Source: JABMQB01 sp963677475
Lineage (GTDB): Bacteria; Bacteroidota; Bacteroidia; Bacteroidales; Prolixibacteraceae
DNA: 64,000 bases
Direction of reading: 5' to 3'
Assembly (NCBI GenBank): GCA_963677475.2
Contig: CAXXQD010000010.1
Span: forward strand, 124,001-188,000
The notes below the pieces were generated by a model that did not search any database, was not told where the DNA came from, and was given only the letters and a program-made list of their open reading frames with translations. The position numbers were made by a program, and so were the translations under genes. This document shows, one piece after another, positions 36,895-44,207 of this stretch; the stretch's first letter is position 1, and each line of letters opens with the position of its first letter.

Positions 36895-36926
36895 AAAAGG
36901 GATGGTTTGAAACCGTCCCTTTTTTG
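36895..36926 (+). terminator. Terminator of the phage structural/lysis operon
   Basis: AAAAGGGATGGTTT (36895-36908) pairs with AAACCGTCCCTTTT (36910-36923) with one G-T wobble, followed by more T. The rightward operon ends here. Confidence 0.85.
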
Positions 36927-36932
36927 TTTTGC

Positions 36933-37070
36933 TATCAAAAAATTTATCCGGAGAAGATCTGCAGAACTTAAAATACTATCAAAAAATTTATCCGGAGAAG
37001 ATCTGCAGAACTTAAAATACTATCAAAACGTTTGACGATCTCCGCCGGATCAGTTTAAAATGCCTTGCAA
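36933..37070. repeat. Two perfect 44-bp tandem repeats plus an inverted third copy
   Basis: The unit at 36933-36976 is repeated base for base at 36977-37020. Each starts TATCAAAAAATTTATCCGG and contains AGATCTGCAGAACTT. A diverged third unit begins at 37021 (TATCAAAACGTTTGACG) and contains GATCTCCGCCGGAT, the imperfect inverse of ATCCGGAGAAGATC. It lies between the end of the rightward operon and the convergent regulatory genes. Iterons of this kind can act as a replication origin, a packaging signal or an operator. Confidence 0.8.
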
Positions 37071-37080
37071 AATGATAGTA

Positions 37081-37335
37081 TTATTCATTAGCTAGTTTTA
37101 CCATTTGGTCAAAGCATGATTGAAAGTCTTTGACTTCTGCCTTTAAATTATTTAGCCTTTGGGATTCCCAGCGCAAATCATCCTTGGTGTTTGTTAATTG
37201 GGAAAGTAGGAGCTTATAATTTTCCAAAAGGTGGTAAACAACTTTAGTAGATACTTTGATGTTAAGCAGTTCTTTAAGTTCATTCATTTGTTTTTCTTGC
37301 TCATCAGTGAGCCTAATAGTAAGTGTTGAAGCCAT
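37081..37335 (-). CDS. Ribbon-helix-helix-like regulator with coiled coil
   Basis: The start chosen is the ATG at 37335 (MASTLTIRLTDEQEKQMNEL), giving 84 residues; the upstream ATG in the same frame adds nine non-conserved residues. The N-terminus has the STLTIRLTDEQ beta-strand/helix pattern of CopG/MobC-type ribbon-helix-helix proteins. A coiled coil follows (KDDLRWESQRLNNLKAEVKDFQ). It is a candidate phage repressor or accessory factor that could bind the adjacent 44-bp repeats. Confidence 0.65.
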   Translation of the reverse strand: MASTLTIRLTDEQEKQMNELKELLNIKVSTKVVYHLLENYKLLLSQLTNTKDDLRWESQRLNNLKAEVKDFQSCFDQMVKLANE

Positions 37336-37345
37336 AATGATAAGG

Positions 37346-37615
37346 TTATGATAATTTGACAATATTGGTTTGTTGATATAGAGTAATAAATAATCTGGTT
37401 TTGCCTTCTTTCATTTCTATGCTACGGCAATAATAATAAAATGCAACGCCATCAATTGTTTTAGAACCATCGAGAATAATAGGTGAAAAATAAGTGGCTG
37501 CTATAACAATATAGGTATCAAGTATCTCATCGATATAGAAATCATGTTTATTATCTTTAGTTTGTAATGGATATTGGAAACTGATAAAAAATTCAAATAA
37601 TTATTGTGCGGTCAT
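37346..37615 (-). pseudogene. Small phage gene with an in-frame stop at codon 5
   Basis: From ATG 37615 the frame reads four codons (Met-Thr-Ala-Gln), a TAA at 37603-37601, then 84 uninterrupted codons to TAA at 37348-37346. The downstream part looks coding (KHDFYIDEILDTYIVIAA, IILDGSKTIDGVAFYYY). There is no other in-frame ATG, GTG or TTG near the beginning. It sits ten bases ahead of the ribbon-helix-helix gene, as an operon partner would. Either it is a nonsense-mutated gene or it starts at a rare codon after the stop. Function unknown. Confidence 0.5.
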
Positions 37616-37628
37616 AATAATGAGGTTT

Positions 37629-37895
37629 TTAATTAATATAATATTCTGGGTCTTTACATGCCAGTTCATGAAGTTTTTTAAGGTGTTTAGGCTTAATTTC
37701 TTCGCTAATGGAATCGTTTTTTGATAGTGCGTTTCCAAGAATAAAAACACCTTTGGAATTGATATAAATAAAAGTAATTAGGTACTTTTTTGTCAGGGAA
37801 TTTTCAGGTAGTTCGATGTTTTTATGGTTCAAAAAGTTTCGTAATATCTCGTAGTATTTACGTTGGTTTCTGTTTAAATGTATGGGCTGTTTCAT
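37629..37895 (-). CDS. Small phage protein of unknown function, 88 residues
   Basis: The ATG at 37895 (MKQPIHLNRNQRKYYEIL) is preferred over the far upstream start at 37988, whose extra residues look non-coding. The protein is basic and mostly helical with a central hydrophobic strand (YLITFIYINSKGVFIL). It belongs to the leftward group of small genes, probably regulatory. No domain is recognised. Confidence 0.5.
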   Translation of the reverse strand: MKQPIHLNRNQRKYYEILRNFLNHKNIELPENSLTKKYLITFIYINSKGVFILGNALSKNDSISEEIKPKHLKKLHELACKDPEYYIN

Positions 37896-38005
37896 TCTAT
37901 TTTGTATTAAAAAAGCTATTAAAATGTTTGTGGCCTGGGCAAATCGATTTAAAAAATAATAGTAAAAAGAGCTGGCCGCGCCTGGCATTTATTAATGGAT
38001 TGCTA

Positions 38006-38203
38006 TCATTTATTTAGGATTTCTTTTGAATTTATGTGCAATGACTTAATAAATTCGCTGCGGTTTTCTTTAATCCTGTCGGCAACTTCCGCAATTGCTT
38101 TTTTAATTGCTTTTGAATATGTCATTTCTCCAAAATGTGTTTTAATGATTAGTAGGTTTTCAGCCTCTGTCTGATTCTTCGGGATAATTTTAATGTTCGT
38201 CAT
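38006..38203 (-). CDS. Small phage protein, possible DNA-binding
   Basis: This 65-residue protein (MTNIKIIPKNQTEAENLL, then GEMTYSKAIKKAIAEVADRIKENR) has a strand-helix-helix layout that recalls ribbon-helix-helix proteins. It is the first leftward gene and faces the structured non-coding region at 38.2-38.8 kb, where its operator could lie. The function is inferred only from this layout. Confidence 0.5.
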   Translation of the reverse strand: MTNIKIIPKNQTEAENLLIIKTHFGEMTYSKAIKKAIAEVADRIKENRSEFIKSLHINSKEILNK

Positions 38204-38270
38204 TGTGTCAATTATTTAAGTTCGTGAAAAAAAAATGCTTGCCCTCGTACTGTAAACATATCTTCTGAAA

Positions 38271-38377
38271 ATTGAAATTACCGGGGTAGGGTTTGGGCAA
38301 AAAAAAAACCCATGCGAAAGCATGTTCGGCAGTTTTTTTTGTTCAAATTCACTTTACCCGTACCCGGTAATTGCAAT
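38271..38377. repeat. Long inverted repeat enclosing a GNRA-loop hairpin
   Basis: Left arm 38271-38292 (ATTGAAATTACCGGGGTAGG...) pairs with right arm 38356-38377 (ACCCGTACCCGGTAATTGC...), with 18 of 22 positions matching. The hairpin CATGC-GAAA-GCATG sits between them with a nearby A9/T8 pair. As ssDNA or RNA this would fold into a stable arm. Confidence 0.75.
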
Positions 38378-38542
38378 TTTTGGTCATTCGTGCGCTAGTA
38401 CGTGGGCAAAGCTTTTTTGTCGTGCCTTGCACGTTTGATGAAATAGGTTATATTTGTTCTAGGGATTAGTACGGTGGTTGTCCCTATAACATACCACCAC
38501 ATGTGCCATAATGGCACTAGAGAAACGTTCTTTTTAACTTTG

Positions 38543-38562
38543 AATTACTTAGCTAAGTAATT
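38543..38562. promoter_or_regulatory. Perfect 20-bp palindrome, candidate phage operator
   Basis: AATTACTTAG is followed directly by its exact reverse complement CTAAGTAATT. A perfect palindrome of this length without a loop is typical of a dimeric repressor site. Confidence 0.55.
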
Positions 38563-38816
38563 GTAATTTATACGATTATAAAGGCTCTAAACTCATGGGA
38601 TTGGTGAAAAAAAGTTTTTGTAAAAAAAGCATTATTTATACAATCTTGGAAATATTGTAACAAGCTGACATATAGGGGTTTAGGAGAATAGCGGTATTTT
38701 TGGTACTGATTGGGGTTTTGCCCTAATTTTTAAAGGATTCCCTTTAATTAAAAGCTTCAATTTAAAGAAATTAGCACAGAAATTTTTTAAGTACCTGATA
38801 GGCAGTAAATTAACTT

Positions 38817-38846
38817 ACATATCCTATTTATCATAATATCAATTAT
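38817..38846 (+). repeat. Right attachment repeat (attR) with dif-like site
   Basis: This copy is identical to 26389-26418. On the minus strand the XerD-like arm TTATGATAAAT is at 38836-38826, the centre TTGATA at 38842-38837 and the other arm TTGTCCTATAA at 38853-38843. That last arm differs from attL, as expected when a phage brings its own half-site. Confidence 0.8.
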
Positions 38847-38980
38847 AGGACAAATGTATATATTTGTTTATTCTGGAATTCTAGGGTTAATACGGCTAGC
38901 TTTGCTAGTTTGCATAAAATCAGATATTCGACAGGTACTGTTGAATATCGGGTCGGATTTTATGTAAAAGTTTATACCGA

Positions 38981-39707
38981 AGTTCCTGGCATGGTTCGCC
39001 CTATAATTCAATATTATGTCTGCGCTCGTGCCTCGCTTACCTTCGCCAATCCGCTCAGGTAAATAAATCGCACAAATCCCTCGCACTGAGATTGTGCTTC
39101 TTGGAATATCTTACAGTAAATTAAAAAATATGCGATTCTCGGCGAGTTAAGAAATTGTAGTTCTTGGCATGGTTTTTCCTATAATTCGACACTATATTAA
39201 ATAGCCGCGCAGCCTGTCCCGACATTTCGTCGGGAGCTCACGCACAAATCCTTCGCGCATCAGCCGCACATCTATAAATCCAAAATCCCTCCCTGAAAAA
39301 GTTTTTCAGTTGGTCATTCCAAATTAATGTTTGGTGCTAATAGTCGCAACAGTACAACAATTTTTTAACATGAACTTTAGTTAACATAATCCTTGCGTAG
39401 ATAAAAATTGCTGCACACTTGCTTAGTTTGGTTTTTCCAAAGCTTTAAAAATTCTTATCCTTGTACCGGACTGGCATTCACTTTTCTCCTTGATAAGAAA
39501 AGTAAACAAAAGAATCAAGAAGAAAATAAGCTATCCTACGCGCACTTAACGTTTTTAACGGCTTCCGTATTGCGGCTACTACAGCCTAAACGTTAATTCA
39601 CCCCTACCCTTGCCCGCATCTTCTTCGTGCCTGCGCGCATCATAGACTATATTACTTATGCTATGGGATAAAATTCGCCTATGCTTTTCTATAATTTCAC
39701 ATTGTAT
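38981..39707. repeat. Degenerate intergenic repeats in a 1.15-kb gene-free stretch
   Basis: Between the element and the PEP carboxykinase gene (38847-39997) I see no gene. AGTTCCTGGCATGG...CCTATAATTC (38981-39010) recurs as AGTTCTTGGCATGG...CCTATAATTC (39159-39188), and a weaker copy is near 39673-39707 (TTTTCTATAATTTCACATTG). CGCACAAATCC is at 39069 and again at 39241. Together this makes an imperfect duplication of about 175 bp. Hairpins include TCCCGAC-ATTTC-GTCGGGA (39216-39234) and ACTTTTCT/AGAAAAGT (near 39478-39501). The short frames here look like decayed non-coding repeats. Confidence 0.65.
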
Positions 39708-39997
39708 TTATTAATTCTCAATACAATTTTTTAATTTATCATAAAATTATGTCGATTATAACCTCTTGTTGTCTATCCTTCTAATTTTAGTATCAAGAAC
39801 AACGAAATATTTTGTTTGACCGATTAATAATTTTGCTTTAATTCAATACTAATTTCAATTCAATCTAAGTATAATTCAAGAAAAAATAGTTGTAATTTGC
39901 ATTGAACAAACTTCAATCGTACAAATAATTCAAAACAATAGTTATTATTTTGAAGTTAGTAAGGTTATACAATTATAAACACCTTTTTTTAGAAGAA

Positions 39998-42900
39998 ATG
40001 GCAAAAAGTAACAATCAATTACCCAAGGGAAGAAAAAAAGACAGGAAAGACATGATCCAATATATCAACCTGCAACTGGCAGCCCTTGGCCATCCTTTAT
40101 ATTATGATTCTGATGATTCAACCAAATTATCGAATGCTCGTTTTTTATCGCTAACCGAAGGACTCATCCATAGTTTCAAAGAGAAATCGAGATTATTGTC
40201 CGATCACCAATCGCCTGTGGATAAGCGGATTCAAAATTTTATTGATGATTATTTAAAAAATGTACCTGTAACTTTCTCATGCAGGCTTCCTCACAATACT
40301 TTTGTTTTGAACCAAAAAGGAATTGCGCGTGAACTTAGTATGCCTCCAAATGCGAATATTTATGAAAATGAATATGTTACTTCATACCGATTAAAACAAG
40401 GAATTCTAAATAATCCGATTAAAGACAAGCGTACCACACAAGGAACCTTTCATATTGTTGAAGGAGGATTGCCTGTTCCGATGGATAAGATTGAAGTGCC
40501 TCGTATTACTTTTTCTCACTTATTAAATGCAGCATTTAACCCTTCCGATAGTTTAAAAATATTGCCATTCACCTCAAAACAAAAGAAAAAAGCGAAGGTG
40601 ATGGTGTCATTGTTAATGCGGCCGGTTGTTTGCCCCGAAGTTCCAAATGTGATTAGCGAAAAAACAATGGAAATTAGGTTCTTTGCTCCAGGAAGCCTGG
40701 TGAGCAACCTTGATTTCGTTGAATCAATTTTTGGCAATGCAGGAGATCATAACCTCGCAAGAAACGATGCAGCGCTTGACATTGAACATTGGACCGGGCA
40801 TACTGGATGCGTTGTTTTAGCCCCACAATTAACACAATTAAAAAAGAAAGATATTGGATTGCCCTTTTATGCTGATGCCACAGAGAGGCAACGTAATGAC
40901 GGAATGTTTTGGAGGGACGAAAATGAACTTTATAACAATGGCGAAGCATTTAAAGTGACATGTAGGGACGAAAGTGGTGTGGTAATTACGCTTATTGCTG
41001 ATAATTATTATGGCTATTCAAAAAAAGAAGTAAAAACCCAAATTAGTTACTCTGCAAACCTTTATGGCCTTGTAGAAGAAGAACATGCCGGAGGGGCAAT
41101 CGCGTTCCCAAGGGGAAATATGAGCGAAAAAGTATTTGGGAAAGGATTTACGGCAAAATTTAAAGAAAAATATTCTTTTGAAAACGTTGTCAAACTGCTT
41201 GGCGACCGTATTGACGTAAAGCCTGAAAACTACGCCATTGATAAAAAATATCCCAATATTATTTATATCCCGGAATATGCTGATATTGATATAAATACAG
41301 GCTCGGCAAGCTGGATGAATTCCGGAGAAAAAACCGAACTGAAATTATCTCCTGCAAAAAGGTATGTACATCCCTCCGGGCACAAGTTTCAATTGGAGAA
41401 ACATCCGGAAGATACATTATGGCGAATTATAGATACAGCCCCTGAAGGAATTTTCTGTCACAAGCCAAGTACCGTCTCCGGAGGGGGAAAATCAGAAATA
41501 TCAAAATCGATGCAAAATGCCATTAAATATGGTTCATTTTTTATTCCCGACCTTGATGCCGCATACGAAATGGCCGATGAAATAATCAATAAAGATTATT
41601 CTCATCGTTGGAAAAATATGCATAACGATGCAAAAAAATCAAGATCTTTTTTAAGCCCTGAGCGAACCCTTGGCTCTGCAGTAAAGTTATTAACCCCATC
41701 CGATCAGTATAACGACGAATACAATGAATTTTTGAACAAGATTCCCAGCCATATAAGAGGTTTTGTTTTGTATATAAAAAGGTTGTTCCGCAGCGATGAA
41801 AAGACCAGTAATTGGAAAGAAGACTTCACGGTTGAGATTGTAAACGGACGTAATGGTAATGCATTACGATACCACCATGATAAAGTTTTGGCTGGTTATG
41901 TACGTATTGGATTCAACCCTGAAGGTCGTTGGTATTTGCATAAATTACGTTCCGATTTTATTCCAAGCCATAAAATCCAAATGGAAGATGATATCACCGC
42001 TACCATTACTGTTCCAAAAGAACGGCTAAAAAATTTAAATCCCGAGTTTAAAAACCAAAGCCTTAAACTTGTAAGCAATTGTGAAAGTTACTTGTTTCAA
42101 CGCCCCGATGAAGCCGTTGTAAGAGGTTATGACAAAATTGCAGAACACGATATTGTACAAAACAATACATTTCTGACAAACTATGAACCGCTTACAAGGC
42201 AAGATGCCATTGATTTGTATGAAGATGTGATCAATTATGAAAAATATACCAACCCGGTTAAAGAATTAATTAAAAAGGTTATTGACGAAGAAAAAGATAT
42301 TTATTTTATCTCACCTTCGCATACCCGTATTGTGAACGGTGTGCCAACAAAAAATCCCAGATATCTTGAACGAAACGTTTATAAAGAAGAAACAGAAGAT
42401 AGTTATTTGGCAGAAATAGGTATCCGTTTGCACCGGAAAATTAATACGAATGATCCGGTTTATTATCCGGTTGATGCAGTTCTACCGGGAAGAAGGAATA
42501 ACCCGGGTGATAAAACTGAAGGAATCCGCCCTCTAAGCGTCTATAATCCAATCCATTACCAAGAGCTTCCCGAATTATTTATGGACTTTATTTGTAGTTT
42601 AACAGGTAAATCACCTTCAACAACTGGAGCTGGTTCAGAAGGGGCATTAACAAAAGGACCGTTTAATATGCTTGTTCCAACAACCGATTTGAACAACGCT
42701 CTCCTATCCTATATATTAACCGGATATCAAGGATTTACATCAGCTGCTGGTTATATTGGACCTAATAAAAGGTTCGACCACGATATCAGCATCCTGATTC
42801 CTGAAATATGGGCAAGGCTTGAACCTCAAGACAGAGATCCCAAATTTTTAATTGAAAGTCATTGCCTTGAAAAATTGGATGACTTTGAATACCAAGGTAA

Positions 42901-43471
42901 AAAAATACTTGCCAGTCGATTGGGATATAGAATTACCAAAAACTTTGCTTTCAGATGTATGAACCGGCTTTTTGACGAGCCCCTGGCTGTATTCAATAAA
43001 AAGATGCTCAAACCTGAATTGCAAAGTATGGAAGACTATGTGGATGGTATTAATAATATTGTTGAAGCCCAGCAAAAAGTTGCACTGGGATACTTCGAAG
43101 ATGGAAGTATCGATGCGGCAATCCCTCCACTCAAAATTCTTTTGCATATTATGGCATTCGGTCATTACGAAGATACAGAAATAAGTAATCCTGAGCTAAG
43201 GAAGTATTTTGATCGGGACTATGTGGTTAACAGCCAATGGTATAAAGAAAGGCTTCTATTGAAACAAAAAAAGGATGTTGCTTTTCATGAGCAACAGATC
43301 AAATATCTTTCAGATTTTATGGCAATTCCTGATAATAAGGAAATTGTACATGAATTAAATATCAATAAAAGCTTGAAAAAAGCAAAAGAAATGCTTAATC
43401 ATGCAAAATCTGATTTGTTCATGGAAGAACTTGTAGGTACTATTGGCGCCGACCCGATTTATAAAAAGTAA
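39998..43471 (+). CDS. PPi-type phosphoenolpyruvate carboxykinase (diphosphate)
   Basis: This 1157-residue protein interconverts PEP + CO2 + Pi with oxaloacetate + PPi (EC 4.1.1.38), without ATP or GTP. The ATG at 39998 is preceded by AGAAGAA; the in-frame TTG at 39950 is not needed. Length and signatures match the PPi-PEPCKs of Propionibacterium and Entamoeba as I recall them: DNYYGYSKKEVKTQISYSANL, CHKPSTVSGGGKSEISKS (about 486-503), SLTGKSPSTTGAGSEGALTKGPFN and AGYIGPNKRFDHDISMLIPE-like IGPNKRFDHDISILIPE. It links glycolysis and the C4 pool and can use pyrophosphate as energy currency. It stands alone with its own terminator hairpin. Confidence 0.87.
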   Translation: MAKSNNQLPKGRKKDRKDMIQYINLQLAALGHPLYYDSDDSTKLSNARFLSLTEGLIHSFKEKSRLLSDHQSPVDKRIQNFIDDYLKNVPVTFSCRLPHNTFVLNQKGIARELSMPPNANIYENEYVTSYRLKQGILNNPIKDKRTTQGTFHIVEGGLPVPMDKIEVPRITFSHLLNAAFNPSDSLKILPFTSKQKKKAKVMVSLLMRPVVCPEVPNVISEKTMEIRFFAPGSLVSNLDFVESIFGNAGDHNLARNDAALDIEHWTGHTGCVVLAPQLTQLKKKDIGLPFYADATERQRNDGMFWRDENELYNNGEAFKVTCRDESGVVITLIADNYYGYSKKEVKTQISYSANLYGLVEEEHAGGAIAFPRGNMSEKVFGKGFTAKFKEKYSFENVVKLLGDRIDVKPENYAIDKKYPNIIYIPEYADIDINTGSASWMNSGEKTELKLSPAKRYVHPSGHKFQLEKHPEDTLWRIIDTAPEGIFCHKPSTVSGGGKSEISKSMQNAIKYGSFFIPDLDAAYEMADEIINKDYSHRWKNMHNDAKKSRSFLSPERTLGSAVKLLTPSDQYNDEYNEFLNKIPSHIRGFVLYIKRLFRSDEKTSNWKEDFTVEIVNGRNGNALRYHHDKVLAGYVRIGFNPEGRWYLHKLRSDFIPSHKIQMEDDITATITVPKERLKNLNPEFKNQSLKLVSNCESYLFQRPDEAVVRGYDKIAEHDIVQNNTFLTNYEPLTRQDAIDLYEDVINYEKYTNPVKELIKKVIDEEKDIYFISPSHTRIVNGVPTKNPRYLERNVYKEETEDSYLAEIGIRLHRKINTNDPVYYPVDAVLPGRRNNPGDKTEGIRPLSVYNPIHYQELPELFMDFICSLTGKSPSTTGAGSEGALTKGPFNMLVPTTDLNNALLSYILTGYQGFTSAAGYIGPNKRFDHDISILIPEIWARLEPQDRDPKFLIESHCLEKLDDFEYQGKKILASRLGYRITKNFAFRCMNRLFDEPLAVFNKKMLKPELQSMEDYVDGINNIVEAQQKVALGYFEDGSIDAAIPPLKILLHIMAFGHYEDTEISNPELRKYFDRDYVVNSQWYKERLLLKQKKDVAFHEQQIKYLSDFMAIPDNKEIVHELNINKSLKKAKEMLNHAKSDLFMEELVGTIGADPIYKK

Positions 43472-43494
43472 ATGACCTACATCGGTGCAATATA

Positions 43495-43528
43495 TTTATC
43501 GTGCAGAACTTTTTATCTGCACGATAAA
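43495..43528 (+). terminator. Strong hairpin after the PEP carboxykinase gene
   Basis: A perfect 13-bp stem, TTTATCGTGCAGA (43495-43507) with TCTGCACGATAAA (43516-43528), encloses an eight-base loop. There is no long T-run, so it may act by stabilising the mRNA end or as a weak bidirectional terminator. Confidence 0.65.
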
Positions 43529-43637
43529 TGGTACTGGTGCCAAAATAGTTGGTGGAATTGAATAATAATCCTGACCGCAAGTTCAAAGAGACTTGATTCT
43601 TCAATTTTTTGGGTCCACTACTGGCTAGCAGTTCTGC

Positions 43638-44081
43638 TTATCTGTTCTTATAAAAAGGATAAACCAGATAATTATAAATAACACAACCCAAACAAAAATT
43701 AAACACAGAATCCATAAAGGCCAATACCATCAACATAGCCGCTATCACCACAGACGCTGCTATATTTCCGGTGAAATATAAAATACCCGCCGTAATTGCA
43801 CATAACATTCCTAACCTTGATGCAAACACCTTCTGGGCTTTATTTATTGGCTTTGGACTTAACTTTAGCCAGCGTACGAATATATTGGCAATTGCTCGCA
43901 AAGGACTATATTCGGCTTTATAGATAGCCCTGATGGCATAATCAATGGCGACAATTATAATAAATGCAGGCTGTAAACTTATCAGGTAAAATGCGATTAG
44001 CACCACATTCAGAAATATAGTAAGCCTGCTCACATTACTATCTATTTTTTCGGTAGATATGGGACAAATAATTGCTTTCAT
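43638..44081 (-). CDS. DUF4395 membrane protein
   Basis: This 147-residue protein begins with the conserved CPISTEKIDSNVSRL and has four hydrophobic helices (about 22-38, 40-55, 90-108, 110-130). The C-terminal NFCLGCVIYNYL holds the conserved cysteine pair of the DUF4395 family. These are inner-membrane proteins often found near thioredoxin or rhodanese-type genes; the function is undetermined. The gene is transcribed alone. Confidence 0.85.
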   Translation of the reverse strand: MKAIICPISTEKIDSNVSRLTIFLNVVLIAFYLISLQPAFIIIVAIDYAIRAIYKAEYSPLRAIANIFVRWLKLSPKPINKAQKVFASRLGMLCAITAGILYFTGNIAASVVIAAMLMVLAFMDSVFNFCLGCVIYNYLVYPFYKNR

Positions 44082-44207
44082 CGTTTGATATTTGAAATTG
44101 TGGCAAAATTATCGGTTGTTTTTATATTAAAATAAGATTAAAATACTCTTTTGTCTTATAATAACGAAATTTTAATATTTATGTTCGATTTTAGGGTCGA
44201 TTCCCTT

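Larger units (their letters stand above)
38204..38816. other. Structured non-coding region of the phage (probable control/origin/packaging region)
   Basis: No gene is visible in these 613 bases, but they are dense in inverted repeats. A 22-bp imperfect pair (38271-38292 with 38356-38377, 18 matches) encloses a CATGC-GAAA-GCATG hairpin at 38311-38324. GGTGGT/ACCACC arms lie near 38474-38500. GTGCCAT-A-ATGGCAC occupies 38503-38517. A perfect 20-bp palindrome with half-site AATTACTTAG lies at 38543-38562. In the circular phage form this region would sit just upstream of the first rightward gene. Confidence 0.65.
26389..38846. mobile_element. Integrated 12.4-kb phage, probably ssDNA type, with Xer/dif-like attachment sites
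   Basis: A block of about 20 genes unlike the flanking genes is bounded by 30-bp perfect direct repeats (26389-26418 and 38817-38846). Rightward genes encode SSB, a gene II-like replication initiator, a candidate capsid protein, several small membrane proteins, a basic protein, a 1219-residue modular protein, an M15 peptidase and holin-sized proteins. Leftward genes at 37.1-38.2 kb look regulatory. No integrase, transposase, terminase, portal, tail or FtsK/Zot-type ATPase is present. This excludes tailed and filamentous phages and fits small ssDNA phages such as FLiP or Cellulophaga phi48:2. That affiliation is inferred from gene content, not from a search. Confidence 0.78.

Noticed and set aside
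36933..37020. CRISPR array
   Set aside because: The two 44-bp units are directly adjacent with no spacers, and no cas gene is present.
26389..38846. The element as a Microviridae or Inoviridae prophage
   Set aside because: There is no Zot-type ATPase or small major coat protein of filamentous type and no 500-residue-plus VP1-type capsid gene, although the replication initiator resembles the filamentous gene II family.
38868..39596. Short open frames at 38868-39086 (minus) and 39408-39596 (plus)
   Set aside because: They lie in degenerate intergenic repeats with hairpins, lack protein-like composition or start signals, and are not credible genes.
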